Positions 33,010-42,064 of a stretch of DNA of 64,000 nt are shown here, in pieces. The translations under genes were made by a program, and so were the position numbers. Source of the stretch: Geodermatophilus telluris (GTDB lineage Bacteria > Actinomycetota > Actinomycetes > Mycobacteriales > Geodermatophilaceae); NCBI RefSeq assembly GCF_900102745.1, contig NZ_FMZF01000007.1, positions 247,768 to 311,767 on the forward strand. The letters are read 5' to 3'. Within the stretch, counting starts at the first letter, position 1. Every line of letters starts with the position of its first letter. Under the pieces are notes generated by a model, which was given only the letters and a program-made list of their open reading frames with translations, searched no databases and had not been told where the DNA came from.

Positions 33010-34164
33010 TCAGCCGAGGCCGCCCCGGGCGACGAGCTGGCGGGCGATCACGTCGCGCTGGATCTCGTTGGTGCCCTCGCCGACGATCATCAGCGGCGCG
33101 TCGCGGAAGTAGCGCTCGACGTCGAACTCGGTGGAGTAGCCGTGGCCGCCGTGCACGCGGATGGCGTCGAGCGCGATCCTCATGGCCGTCTCGGAGGCGA
33201 ACAGCTTGGCCATGCCGGCCTCCAGGTCGCACCGCTGCCCGGTCTCGTAGCGCTCGGCCGCGTGCAGCACGAGCTGCCGGGCGGCGGTGAGCGAGGTGGC
33301 CATGTCGGCGAGCAGGTTGCCCACCGACTGGTGCTGCCAGATCGGCCGCCCGAAGCTCTCCCGCTCCTGGGCGTAGCGCAGCGCGTCGTCGAAGGCGGCC
33401 TGCGCGACGCCGACGGCGCGGGCGGCGACCTGGATCCGCCCGGTCTCCAGGCCGGTCATCATCTGCGCGAAGCCGCGGCCCTCCTCGCCGCCGAGGACGG
33501 CGTCGGCCGGTGCCCGGTACCCGTCGAAGACCAGCTCGCAGCTCTCCACGCCCTTGTAGCCGAGCTTGGGCAGGTCCTTCGACACGGTCAGCCCCGGGCC
33601 GTGCTCGACCAGCAGCACCGACACCCCGCGGTGCCGCGGCTGCGCGTCCGGGTCGGTCTTGCACAGCAGCGCGACGAGCTGCGAGCGGCGGGAGTTGGTG
33701 ATCCAGGTCTTCGCGCCGTCGACCACCCAGCCCTCGCCGTCCCGCCGGGCGACGGTGCGCATCGCCTGCAGGTCCGACCCGCCGCCGGGCTCGGTGAGCG
33801 CCATCGTCGCCCGCACCTCGCCGGTGGCCATCCGCGGCAGCCAGCGGTCCTGCTGCTCTCGGGTGCCGAAGGCGACCAGCAGCTTGGCGACGACGGTGTG
33901 CCCGCCCATCGCCCCGGCCAGCGACATCCACCCGCGGGCCAGCTCCGCGGTGACCTGCGCGTAGCAGGGCATCGACACGGGCGCCTCGCCCCACGGCTCC
34001 GGCACCGCCAGGCCGAAGACGCCGAGCTCCTTCATCCGCTCGACGAGCGCCTCGGGGTAGGTGTCGGCGTGCTCGAGCTCGCGCGCCACCGGGCGCACCT
34101 CGCGGTCGACGAAGGCGCGCACCGTGTCGACGACGGCCTGCTCCTCGGTGCTCAGCGCGGTCAT
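33010..34164 (-). CDS. acyl-CoA dehydrogenase
   Basis: 384 residues, full length. FAD- and substrate-binding signature: MALTEPGGGSDLQAMRTVARR; the C-terminal blocks FGRPIWQHQSVGNLLADMA and IRVHGGHGYSTEFDVERYFRDAPL, then EGTNEIQRDVIARQL, are typical. The catalytic base is usually Glu (position of GEGTNEI in MCAD-type); this matches. It oxidises an acyl-CoA to the trans-2-enoyl-CoA, passing electrons to ETF. ATGA overlap with the dehydratase gene upstream. Confidence 0.9.
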   Translation of the reverse strand: MTALSTEEQAVVDTVRAFVDREVRPVARELEHADTYPEALVERMKELGVFGLAVPEPWGEAPVSMPCYAQVTAELARGWMSLAGAMGGHTVVAKLLVAFGTREQQDRWLPRMATGEVRATMALTEPGGGSDLQAMRTVARRDGEGWVVDGAKTWITNSRRSQLVALLCKTDPDAQPRHRGVSVLLVEHGPGLTVSKDLPKLGYKGVESCELVFDGYRAPADAVLGGEEGRGFAQMMTGLETGRIQVAARAVGVAQAAFDDALRYAQERESFGRPIWQHQSVGNLLADMATSLTAARQLVLHAAERYETGQRCDLEAGMAKLFASETAMRIALDAIRVHGGHGYSTEFDVERYFRDAPLMIVGEGTNEIQRDVIARQLVARGGLG

Positions 34165-35027
34165 CGGGCTCCTCCCGTGAGCAGTGCGGTACCGGTGATC
34201 GACGACGGCTGCCCGACCGCGGCGGCGGACAGCTCGAGCCGGTCGCCGTCGGCCCGACCGCCCGCGCGGACCGGCGTCCCCGCGAACGCCGGTCGCGTCA
34301 GCCGGTGGGTGAAGGAGACGACCGCCCGGTCGGGGACGTGCCGCCGCGGCACCTCGAGCAGCAACAGCGCCAGCAGCGGGCCGTGCACCACGAGCCCGGG
34401 GTGGCCCTCGACCCCCGTGGCGTAGGGGCGGTCGTAGTGGATGCGGTGCGCGTTGTAGGTCAGCGCGCTGAAGCGGAAGAGCAGCGCCTCGTCGGGCCGC
34501 AGCTCCACGCCGGGGCCGTCGTCGGCGGGGGCGGGCGTCCCCGGCCCGGCCGGGGCGGGGGAGGAGCCGCCCGCCTGCGACCGGTAGACGACGTCCTGCT
34601 CCTCGGTGACCAGCAGCCGGCCCTCCTCCCGGTGCTCGCTGCGCACGGTGACCAGCAGCATCTCCCCGCTGCGGCCGGCCTTGACCTCGCAGCGGGCCAG
34701 CGACGACGTCCGCTCGACCACTGCGCCCACCCGCAGCGGCGCGGTGACCTCCAGCCGGCCCCCGGCGATCATCCGGCGGCGGTGCGGCAGCGGCGGGAGG
34801 AAGTGCCCGGCGCGCGGGTGGCCGTCCTCACCGAGGTCGGCGGTCGCGGGGTGGTCGAGGAAGCTGAACCCGTGCCAGCCCGGGGGCAGCGGGTCCCCGT
34901 CGGCCAGCGGCGGGGCGGGCTGGTCGAGCAGCGCGGCGAACGCGGCGGCCGGACCGGCCCCGATGCGGGCGGTGGTGGTCACCGGCCCCGGCGACCAGCC
35001 CTCGACGGCGGAGGCGAGCGGCGTCAC
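34161..35027 (-). CDS. MaoC-like / HTD2-type hydratase
   Basis: 288 residues in two hot-dog modules. The first (to about 150) holds PPGWHGFSFLDHPATADLGEDGHP and PPLPHRRRMIAGGRLEV; the second carries the hydratase motif LFRFSALTYNAHRIHYDRPY with the expected Asn/His active-site region, then GHPGLVVHGPLLALLLLE. This is the architecture of itaconyl-CoA/mesaconyl-C4-CoA hydratases and fungal HTD2-like dehydratases. Overlaps the acyl-CoA dehydrogenase gene, so both act in one pathway. Substrate unknown. Confidence 0.82.
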   Translation of the reverse strand: MTPLASAVEGWSPGPVTTTARIGAGPAAAFAALLDQPAPPLADGDPLPPGWHGFSFLDHPATADLGEDGHPRAGHFLPPLPHRRRMIAGGRLEVTAPLRVGAVVERTSSLARCEVKAGRSGEMLLVTVRSEHREEGRLLVTEEQDVVYRSQAGGSSPAPAGPGTPAPADDGPGVELRPDEALLFRFSALTYNAHRIHYDRPYATGVEGHPGLVVHGPLLALLLLEVPRRHVPDRAVVSFTHRLTRPAFAGTPVRAGGRADGDRLELSAAAVGQPSSITGTALLTGGAR

Positions 35028-35099
35028 CGGGCCATCCTGCCGCCTGTGAGCCCGGCCGCACCGGGGAATGGTCCGAGCCCGGGCGGTGTCGCAACCTCC

Positions 35100-36176
35100 G
35101 TGGACCTCTTCTCACCCGTGATCCTGGGCGACGTCGAACTGGCCAACCGCGTCGCGATGGCGCCGCTGACCCGGATGCGGTCGGGGCAGGCCGGCGTCCC
35201 CGGTGACCTCGTCGTCGACTACTACGCGCAGCGCGCCTCGCTCGGCCTGATCGTCACCGAGGGCACCTACCCGCACATCGAGGGCAAGGCGTTCGTCGGG
35301 CAGCCCGGCATCGTCACCGACGAGCAGGTCGAGGGCTGGCGCCGCGTCGCCGACGCCGTCCACGCCCGCGACGGCAAGGTCTTCGTGCAGGTCATGCACG
35401 GCGGCCGGGTCACCCACCCCGACGTCAACGGCGGCCACCGGGTGGTCGCCCCCAGCGCCATCGCGATCGACGGCGCCGGGCACACCGAGAAGGGCAAGCA
35501 GCCCTACCCGGTGCCGCACGCGCTGACCACCGACGAGGTGCGCGCGACCGTGCAGGACTTCGTGCGCGCCGCGCAGCGCGCCGTCGAGGCCGGCCTGGAC
35601 GGCGTGGAGATCCACGGCGCCAACGGCTACCTGCTGCACGAGTTCCTGTCGCCGGCGGCCAACGTCCGCGACGACGAGTACGGCGGCTCGCCGGAGAACC
35701 GTGCCCGCGTCGTCGTCGAGGTGGTCACCGCGGTGGCCGAGGCGATCGGCGCGGGCCGTGTGGGCCTGCGGATCTCCCCCGAGCACGGCATCCAGGACGC
35801 CCTCGAGCCCGACCGCGCCGACGTGCTGGCCACCTACGGCACCCTCGGCGACCAGCTGCGCCCGCTGGGCCTGGCCTACCTCTCGGTGCTGCACCGCGAG
35901 CCGGCCGGCGACCTGGTGCAGGAGCTGCGGCGGCGCTTCGACGGCCCGCTGATGGTCAACAGCGGCTTCGGCTCGGTGACCACCCGCGAGGAGGCCGTGG
36001 CGCTGATCGACTCCGCGCACGCCGACGTCGTCGCCGTGGGCCGGGCGGTCATCGCCAACCCCGACCTGGTGGAGCGCTGGGCGGGGCAGCACCCGGAGAA
36101 CGAGCCGAGGGCGCACCTGTTCTACAGCTCCGGCCCCGAGGGCTACACCGACTACCCGGCGCTGCGCGCCGGCTGA
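35100..36176 (+). CDS. old yellow enzyme (alkene reductase)
   Basis: 358 residues. FMN-binding and active-site blocks: LGDVELANRVAMAPLTRMRS, VQVMHGGRVTHP, GVEIHGANGYLLHEFLSP (His and Asn pair for the substrate oxygen), DEYGGSPENRARVVVEVV, VNSGFGSVTTREEAV and VGRAVIANPDLVERW. Reduces activated C=C bonds with NAD(P)H. The first start in a position fitting the family is GTG 35100; an in-frame GTG at 35046 is possible. Neither has a clear ribosome-binding site. Divergent from the MaoC-like gene. Confidence 0.9.
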   Translation: MDLFSPVILGDVELANRVAMAPLTRMRSGQAGVPGDLVVDYYAQRASLGLIVTEGTYPHIEGKAFVGQPGIVTDEQVEGWRRVADAVHARDGKVFVQVMHGGRVTHPDVNGGHRVVAPSAIAIDGAGHTEKGKQPYPVPHALTTDEVRATVQDFVRAAQRAVEAGLDGVEIHGANGYLLHEFLSPAANVRDDEYGGSPENRARVVVEVVTAVAEAIGAGRVGLRISPEHGIQDALEPDRADVLATYGTLGDQLRPLGLAYLSVLHREPAGDLVQELRRRFDGPLMVNSGFGSVTTREEAVALIDSAHADVVAVGRAVIANPDLVERWAGQHPENEPRAHLFYSSGPEGYTDYPALRAG

Positions 36177-36191
36177 CGCCCCGCGCGCGGA

Positions 36192-36230
36192 CGGCGTCCC
36201 TCGCCCCCCGTCAGGAGGCGAGGGACGCCG
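36192..36230. terminator. hairpin between old yellow enzyme and GAF-EAL genes
   Basis: CGGCGTCCCTCGCC (36192-36205) pairs with 36217-36230, a 14-bp stem with an 11-nt loop. It includes the last codons and the stop of the convergent GAF-EAL gene, and can serve both directions. Confidence 0.6.
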
Positions 36231-37410
36231 CGGGCACCGTGCCGGCGTCGGCGAGCACGTCCGCCGGCGCCGGGCGGCCGAACAGCCAGCCCTGCCCGTC
36301 GTCCACCCCGAGCGAGCGCAGCACGGCGTGCTCGGCCGGGGTCTCCACGCCCTCGGCGACCACGACGACGCCCACGCCGTGGGCGAAGTCGACCAGCGAC
36401 CGGGCGAGCCGGGCCAGCACCGGGTCGGTGTCGACGCCGCTGACGATGCTGCGGTCCATCTTCAGCACGTCCGGGGCGGTGACCACGATGTGCCGCAGGC
36501 TGGAGAACCCGGCGCCGACGTCGTCGATCGCCAGTCGCATGCCGGCCGCGCGCAGCGGGGCCAGGACGGCCTCGAGGGCGGCGTAGTCCTCGACCGGGTC
36601 GTGCTCGGAGAGCTCGAGGACGACGCGGTGCAGCGGCAGCCGGGCGAGCAGCTCGCCGCAGGCCGGCGTCAGCAGGGTCTGCGGCGAGAGGTTCACCGAC
36701 ACGTAGCCGGACACCCGGTCCAGCAGCGTCGCGGCGCGGGTGAGGGCGAGCAGCTCGAGGCGGTCGCCCTCGCCGACGCTGTGCGCCTCCTCGAAGACGA
36801 CGTCGGGCCCGCGGCCCCACTCGGCGGGGAAGCGGCTCAGGGCCTCGGCGCCGACGCGGGCGCCGGTGCGCAGGTCGACGATCGGCTGCAGCACCACCTC
36901 GGGACCGCCCCCGGCCACGACCGGGGCCAGCCGGCCGTTGATCTCCGCCTGCCGCTCGGCCCGGCGCACCTCCGGCTCGATGACCAGGGCCGCGGCGTCG
37001 GCGAGCACCTCGACCAGGGCCTGGTCGCGCGGCGAGACCTCGGGGTCGGTGGTCAGGCCGAAGGCGCAGAAGGTGCCGTAGACCGCGCCGTCACTGAGCA
37101 CGACGGGCGCGCTGACGTGCGCGCGGATCTGCGGCAGGTCGGCCGGGTGCAGGCGCACGGCCTCCGGGACGCGCCGGACGTCGGGCATGACGCGGGGCAG
37201 CCGCCCCTCGACCACGGCCAGGCAGAACCCGCTGTCGCGGGGGCCCGAGTAGCCGGCGCGGAACTCCGCCACCGCCGAGTCGACGACCTGCACGGTCCGC
37301 GCGGTGTCGTCGATCCGGCTCAGGAACGCGACGCTGAGGTCGAGCTTGCTGCGCGCCGTCCGCAGCAGCCGCTCGACCTGTCGCGCGGCCTCCGAGCACT
37401 CCACCTGCAC
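36211..37410 (-). CDS. GAF-EAL cyclic di-GMP phosphodiesterase (paralogue)
   Basis: 399 residues from GTG 37410 (GGAGGA ribosome-binding site). Same plan as 12812-14017: GAF (about 15-150; VYGTFCAFGLTTDPEVS) and EAL (about 170-395; GAEALSRFP, LNLSPQTLLTP-type block, ELSEHDPVEDY, IDDVGAGFSSLRHIV, LKMDRSIVSG, VVAEGVET). All catalytic EAL residues are visible. The two copies share long blocks, so they arose by duplication; the sensor parts have diverged most. Expected product pGpG. Confidence 0.88.
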   Translation of the reverse strand: MQVECSEAARQVERLLRTARSKLDLSVAFLSRIDDTARTVQVVDSAVAEFRAGYSGPRDSGFCLAVVEGRLPRVMPDVRRVPEAVRLHPADLPQIRAHVSAPVVLSDGAVYGTFCAFGLTTDPEVSPRDQALVEVLADAAALVIEPEVRRAERQAEINGRLAPVVAGGGPEVVLQPIVDLRTGARVGAEALSRFPAEWGRGPDVVFEEAHSVGEGDRLELLALTRAATLLDRVSGYVSVNLSPQTLLTPACGELLARLPLHRVVLELSEHDPVEDYAALEAVLAPLRAAGMRLAIDDVGAGFSSLRHIVVTAPDVLKMDRSIVSGVDTDPVLARLARSLVDFAHGVGVVVVAEGVETPAEHAVLRSLGVDDGQGWLFGRPAPADVLADAGTVPAASLAS

Positions 37411-37546
37411 GCGTCCTCCCCCGTGGACGTCCCGTCCCCCGACCGGCACGGCGCCGCGTCCCGTCGGCAGACGGGATCGTTCCGCTCATCATCCACGAGG
37501 GGTGATGTGGACCTCACTGTGCGGTATCAGAGGCCGTCCTGTCGCG

Positions 37547-37584
37547 CCCGCCCGGCGTGCCGCGGTCGCGCCACGCCGGGCGGG
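37547..37584 (-). terminator. hairpin after the short-chain dehydrogenase
   Basis: CCCGCCCGGCGTG (37547-37559) pairs perfectly with 37572-37584 (13-bp stem, 12-nt loop), 8 bp beyond the stop at 37593. Confidence 0.65.
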
Positions 37585-37592
37585 GGCGGGCG

Positions 37593-38426
37593 TCAGGCCG
37601 TGCTGCCGCCGTGCGCGGCGACGGAGACCGGCTCCCAGGCGCGCCAGGTGGCCAGGCGGGACTCGTAGTCGCGGGTGGCGATGGCGAGCGGGCCGTCGCC
37701 GAGGAAGACGCGCAGCGGCGGGTCCTCGGCGTCGACGATCCGGAGGACCGCCTCGCGGGTGGCCACCGGGTCGCCCGGGTTGCCCGCGCGGGCCCGCCGC
37801 TGCTCGGCGGCCTCCTCGCGGAAGGTGTCGTAGGCCGGGTGGGGGGTCGCGTGCCTCGCCGAGGCGCCGCCCCAGTCGGTGGAGTACGCGCCGGGCTCGA
37901 TGATCGTCACCTTCACGCCGAAGCCGGCGACCTCGGCGGCGAGGGACTGGCTGAGCGCCTCCAGCGCCCACTTCGAGGCGTTGTAGATGCCGATGTTCGG
38001 GAACGCGCTGATCCCGCCGATGCTGCTGACCTGCAGGAGGTGGCCGGAGCCCTGCTCCCGGAGGTACGGCAGGGCGGCCTGGGTGACGAACAGCGCGCCG
38101 AAGACGTTGGTGTCGAACTGGGCGCGTGCCTCGGCCTCGGAGACCTCCTCGATCATGCCGAACTGGCCGTAGCCGGCGTTGTTGACCACGACGTCGAGCC
38201 GGCCGAGGTGGCCGTGGGCCCGGGCCACGGCGGCGAGGACGGCCTCCCGGTCGGTCACGTCGAGCCTGAGCGGGAGCAGCCGGTCGCCGAACCGCGCGAC
38301 GAGGTCGTCGAGGGTCCGCGGGTCGCGGGCGGTGGCGGCGACGGCGTCGCCGCGCTCCAGGGCGGCGGTGGTCCACTCGCGGCCGAAGCCGCGGGACGCG
38401 CCGGTGATGAACCAGGTCGTGGGCAC
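37593..38426 (-). CDS. short-chain dehydrogenase/reductase
   Basis: 277 residues from GTG 38426, GGAGGAG ribosome-binding site. NAD(P) loop TWFITGASRGFGREW (TGxxxGxG), NNAGYG, and the catalytic triad Ser (LLQVSSIGGISAFP), Tyr-x3-Lys (GIYNASKWALEALSQ). ARDP after the second strand suggests NADPH preference. Classical SDR oxidising or reducing an unknown alcohol/ketone. Stands alone, divergent from the next gene. Confidence 0.88.
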   Translation of the reverse strand: MPTTWFITGASRGFGREWTTAALERGDAVAATARDPRTLDDLVARFGDRLLPLRLDVTDREAVLAAVARAHGHLGRLDVVVNNAGYGQFGMIEEVSEAEARAQFDTNVFGALFVTQAALPYLREQGSGHLLQVSSIGGISAFPNIGIYNASKWALEALSQSLAAEVAGFGVKVTIIEPGAYSTDWGGASARHATPHPAYDTFREEAAEQRRARAGNPGDPVATREAVLRIVDAEDPPLRVFLGDGPLAIATRDYESRLATWRAWEPVSVAAHGGSTA

Positions 38427-38580
38427 GGGTGCTCTCCTCCGACGGGGGTCGCGGGCAGGCGGGTGCCGTCGTCGACGGCGCGGCGCCACTGACGCCACCA
38501 AGGACGGCGTGCCGGGATCTGTTCCGCGGCCGTGCCGGTGCCGCGGACGGCGGGGCATCCTGGGGCGGGGGAGGTGTGGC

Positions 38581-39138
38581 ATGGACCTCGACGACGTGGT
38601 CCCGGTGCCCGACCACGTCACCCGCCAGTCGCGGGTGATCGACGCGCCGCCGTCCGTGGTCTGGGAGGAGCTGCACCGGCTGCGGCTCTCGTCGCTCCCG
38701 GTGACGCTCCTGCTCGGCGCCGTGCGGGCGCTGCCGGTGCTGCTGGCGGGCAGGGGGCGCCGGCGGGGCGGCCTGGACCGGACCTTCCTCGACGTGGTGC
38801 CCGTCCCCGAGCTGGCCTCCGACCCGCCGTCGCACGTCGTCTTCGGGGGCGTGCTGCAGGCCTGGCGGCTGAGCGGCGGCCGGCGCCCGCCGGTGCTGGA
38901 CGCGGCCGGCGTCCGCGAGTGGTCGGAACCGGGCTGGGTCAAGGCCGCGATGGAGTTCCGCCTGACGCCGGCGATCGGAGGGACGCGGCTGAGCTGCGAG
39001 ACCCGGGTGGCCGCGACCGACGCGGCGACGCGGCGGCGGTTCGGCCTCTACTGGCTCGCCGTCCGGCCGGGCAGCTCGGCCATCCGGTGGGAGCTGCTCA
39101 CCGCCGTCGCCACGCGGGCGGAGGCCCGCGCCGGGTAG
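38581..39138 (+). CDS. SRPBCC-like protein, unknown function
   Basis: 185 residues, good ribosome-binding site (GGGGGAGGTG) before the ATG. The N-terminal strand HVTRQSRVIDAPPSVVWEELHRL and the C-terminal FRLTPAIGGTRLSCETRVAATDAATRRRFGLYW, RPGSSAIRWELLTAV look like a polyketide-cyclase/START-type ligand-binding fold. No catalytic residues can be named. It lies 9 bp before a second SDR gene, so the pair is probably one transcript. Confidence 0.65.
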   Translation: MDLDDVVPVPDHVTRQSRVIDAPPSVVWEELHRLRLSSLPVTLLLGAVRALPVLLAGRGRRRGGLDRTFLDVVPVPELASDPPSHVVFGGVLQAWRLSGGRRPPVLDAAGVREWSEPGWVKAAMEFRLTPAIGGTRLSCETRVAATDAATRRRFGLYWLAVRPGSSAIRWELLTAVATRAEARAG

Positions 39139-39147
39139 GACTCCCGC

Positions 39148-40068
39148 GTGCCCTGGACCGAGCGCGACGTCCCCGACCTGACCGGCCGGACGGCGGTGGT
39201 GACCGGCGCGAGCGGCGGCCTGGGCCTGCAGACGGCGCTGGCGCTGGCCCGCGCCGGTGCGCACGTGGTGCTGGCCGCGCGGGACCCGGCGCGGACGGAG
39301 GCCGCGGAGGCGCGGATCCGGCTGAGCACCCCGGCGGCGTCGCTGGAGGTGGTGCCCCTGGACCTCGGCGACCTGTCCTCGGTGGCGGCGGCCGCGCGCC
39401 GGGTGCGGGGCCGGCACGAGCGGGTGGACCTGCTCGTGAACAACGCCGGCGTGATGGCGCTGCCGCGGCGGACGACGGTCGACGGGTTCGAGGAGCAGCT
39501 CGGCGTCAACCACCTGGGGCACTGGGCCCTGACGGCGCTCCTGCTGCCGGCGCTGCTGGGGGCGCCGGCCGCCCGGGTGGTGACGGTGACCAGCACGGCC
39601 CGGCACCGGGCGCGGCGGCTGGACCCGGCCGACGTCCACCTCGAGCGGGGGTACGGGCCGTGGAGCGCGTACGCGCGGTCGAAGATGGCCAACCTGCACT
39701 TCGGCCTGGGCCTGCAGCAGCGGTTCGCCGCGGCCGGTGTGGCGGCGGCCAGCCTGCTCGCGCACCCGGGGCTGACGAACACCGACCTGCAGGCTGGCGC
39801 CGTGCGCGAGGGCGGCGCCGGCCGGCTCGGGCCGGTGTTCGAGCTGCTGACGGCGCGGTCGGGGACATCGCCGTTCGAGGGCGTCCGGCCGCAGCTGCGG
39901 GCGGCCACCGACCCGCGGGCGCGGGGCGGGGAGCTCTACGCGCCGCGGTACGGCTCCCGCGGTCCCGCCGTCCGCCGGCCGGTGCTGCGGCGGTGGCGGC
40001 TGCAGGAGCAGATCGACACCCTGTGGCGGGTCTCCGAGCGCGAGACCGGCGTCCCGCTGGAGGTCTGA
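39148..40068 (+). CDS. short-chain dehydrogenase/reductase (retinol-dehydrogenase-like)
   Basis: 306 residues from GTG 39148. Glycine loop VVTGASGGLGLQTALALARA, NNAG in LLVNNAGVMALP, HLGHWALTALLLP, and the Tyr-x3-Lys in SAYARSKMANLHFG; Ser lies in VTSTARH. The VLAARDPARTEAAEARI strand and HPG motif (LAHPGLTNTD) mark the WWOX/retinol-dehydrogenase-like SDRs common in actinobacteria. Substrate unknown. Second gene after the SRPBCC-like one and convergent with the response regulator. Confidence 0.88.
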   Translation: MPWTERDVPDLTGRTAVVTGASGGLGLQTALALARAGAHVVLAARDPARTEAAEARIRLSTPAASLEVVPLDLGDLSSVAAAARRVRGRHERVDLLVNNAGVMALPRRTTVDGFEEQLGVNHLGHWALTALLLPALLGAPAARVVTVTSTARHRARRLDPADVHLERGYGPWSAYARSKMANLHFGLGLQQRFAAAGVAAASLLAHPGLTNTDLQAGAVREGGAGRLGPVFELLTARSGTSPFEGVRPQLRAATDPRARGGELYAPRYGSRGPAVRRPVLRRWRLQEQIDTLWRVSERETGVPLEV

Positions 40069-40075
40069 CGCCGGC

Positions 40076-40735
40076 TCAGCCCTCCAGGAGACCGGCCTCG
40101 TGCGCGAGGATGGCCGCCTGCGTCCGGTTGGCCAGGTCGAGCTTGGCCAGCAGCCGCGAGACGTAGGTCTTCACGGTGGCCTCGCTGACGAACAGCCGCC
40201 TCGCCAGCTCGGCGTTGGACTCCCCGCTGCCGAGCAGCTGCAGCACCTCGCGCTCGCGGTCGGACAGCTCCCGGATCCGCCGCAGCGCCTGCGCCCGGCG
40301 CGGCGCGGCGCGGCGGTCCACGTAGGACTCGATGAGGGTGGCGGTGACCTTCGGGGACAGCGTCGCGGTGCCGTCCGCGACCGCGCGGACGGCGGCGGCG
40401 ATCTCCCGCGGCGGCGTGTCCTTGAGCAGGAAGCCGGCGGCGCCGGCGGCCAGCGCCGCGTACACGTACTCGTCGGCGTGGAAGGTCGTGAGGACGGCGA
40501 CCTGCGGCGGGTCGGGCAGCGCGAGGATCTCGCGCGTCGCCGCCAGCCCGTCCTTGCGCGGCATCCGGACGTCCATGAGGACGACGTCCGGCCGCAGCTC
40601 CTGGACGGCGCGCACCGCGGCGAACCCGTCGCCCGCCTCGCCGACCACGGTGAACTCGCCGGCCGCCTCGAGCACGGTCCGCAGCCCGAACCGCACCAGC
40701 TCCTCGTCGTCCACGAGCAGGACGGCGATCGTCAC
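40076..40735 (-). CDS. NarL/LuxR-type response regulator
   Basis: 219 residues. Complete receiver (VLLVDDEELVRFGLRTVLEA, acceptor Asp in DVVLMDVRMPRKDG, Thr in VAVLTTFHADEY, Lys in FLLKDTPPREIA) and LuxR HTH (ELSDREREVLQLLGSGESNA, then FVSEATVKTYVSRLLAKLDL). In contrast to the two LuxR genes at 30-32 kb this one keeps every phosphorylation residue. GTGA overlap with the kinase gene. Likely controls the divergent ABC exporter. Confidence 0.92.
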   Translation of the reverse strand: MTIAVLLVDDEELVRFGLRTVLEAAGEFTVVGEAGDGFAAVRAVQELRPDVVLMDVRMPRKDGLAATREILALPDPPQVAVLTTFHADEYVYAALAAGAAGFLLKDTPPREIAAAVRAVADGTATLSPKVTATLIESYVDRRAAPRRAQALRRIRELSDREREVLQLLGSGESNAELARRLFVSEATVKTYVSRLLAKLDLANRTQAAILAHEAGLLEG

Positions 40736-41874
40736 GCCGGGATCACCGCCTCGACCAGGAACCCGCCGTCCAGGCGGTGCTCGGTGCGCAGCCGGCCGTC
40801 CAGCGTGCGCACCCGCTCGCTGAGGCCGACGAGACCGAAACCGCCGCCGGCACCGCGCGCGGCGGGCTCGGTCGGCGTCCCGTTGACCACGCGGAGGACG
40901 AGCCGGTCGGGCTCGCGGGAGACGTCGACGTGCACCGGGGCGCCGGGCGCGTGCTTGCCGGCGTTGGTCAGCGCCTCCTGCACGACGCGGTAGGCCGCCC
41001 GGGAGACGGCGGGCTCGACCGGGGCGGCGTCTGCCGGGCGACCGGTCAGCTCCACCACCATCCCGGCGGCGCGGCACTCCTCCACCAGCCGCTCGAGGTC
41101 CTCGAGGCCGGGCTGCGGGGTGAGCGGCGCGCCGTCGTCCTCCCCGTCGCGCAGCACGCCGACCGCCTGCCGGAGCTCGTCGAGCGCCTGCCGGCCGGCC
41201 AGCTGCACGTGGCAGGCGAGCTGCTCGACCCGCCCCCGGTCGGCGGCGGCCATCTCGATGGCACCGGCCTGCAGCACCATGAGGCTCACCCGGTGGCCGA
41301 CGGCGTCGTGCATCTCCCGGGCGATGCGGGCCCGCTCGGCGGCGATGGCCTCGCGCGCGAGCAGCTCCCGCTCGGCCTCGGCCCGCTCGGCGCGCTCGGT
41401 GAGTGCCGTCATCAGGTCGGCGCGGGCGCGCACCCAGGCGCCGATCGTGCCGGGCAGCAGGACGACGAACGCCGCCCCCGCCAGCCCGCTGACGACGTCG
41501 CCGAGCGAGCCGCCGGTCCACAGCTGGCTGACCGCGACCGACCCGGCGACCCCGGCGACGGCCCGGGCGGGCCAGCCGGCGGTGTAGCGGCCCACCGCGT
41601 AGGCGCCGAGCGGGATCGCCCCGCCGACGGCCGGGGCGACGGCGCCCACGGCGGCGGCCGCGAGGAAGGGGACCAGCGGTGCACGCCGGCGCAGCAGGAG
41701 CAGCAGCAGGCCGACGCCGACCGACGCCGTGGTCGTGACGGAGAGCGGCACCGGGGCGGGGCCGGACGTCCACTGGACCGCGCCGACGCTGAACGCGCCG
41801 AGGACGGCGAGGAGGACCTCGAACCAGACGCTGCGCGTGGACAGGCCCGGCCACAGACGCGCGCGGAGCCCCAT
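40732..41874 (-). CDS. sensor histidine kinase (HisKA_3 type)
   Basis: 380 residues. Four to five transmembrane segments (about 15-145) form a compact membrane sensor, followed by a coiled-coil (AERAEAERELLAREAIAAER), the phospho-acceptor His in REMHDAVGHRVSLMVLQAG, and an ATPase domain with NAGKHAPGAP and GFGLVGLSERV. Partner of the response regulator whose start overlaps its stop. Start ATG 41874 chosen because the membrane part begins just behind it; the ribosome-binding site is weak. Confidence 0.88.
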   Translation of the reverse strand: MGLRARLWPGLSTRSVWFEVLLAVLGAFSVGAVQWTSGPAPVPLSVTTTASVGVGLLLLLLRRRAPLVPFLAAAAVGAVAPAVGGAIPLGAYAVGRYTAGWPARAVAGVAGSVAVSQLWTGGSLGDVVSGLAGAAFVVLLPGTIGAWVRARADLMTALTERAERAEAERELLAREAIAAERARIAREMHDAVGHRVSLMVLQAGAIEMAAADRGRVEQLACHVQLAGRQALDELRQAVGVLRDGEDDGAPLTPQPGLEDLERLVEECRAAGMVVELTGRPADAAPVEPAVSRAAYRVVQEALTNAGKHAPGAPVHVDVSREPDRLVLRVVNGTPTEPAARGAGGGFGLVGLSERVRTLDGRLRTEHRLDGGFLVEAVIPA

Positions 41875-42064
41875 GGGGCAGCAGCGTAGGGCGGTGTCCG
41901 CACCGTGCGGGTCGGCCGCGGGATGACCCCCGACGTCACCTTTCGGATGACGAGCCGTAGCCGTCCGACCAGCGGGTTCGAGGCTCCCGGCGGACGCGGA
42001 CGACGGGCCCGCCGCGGTTCTCTGTGCATCACCACCACAGCAGGACGAGGCGAGGAGCCCAGCG

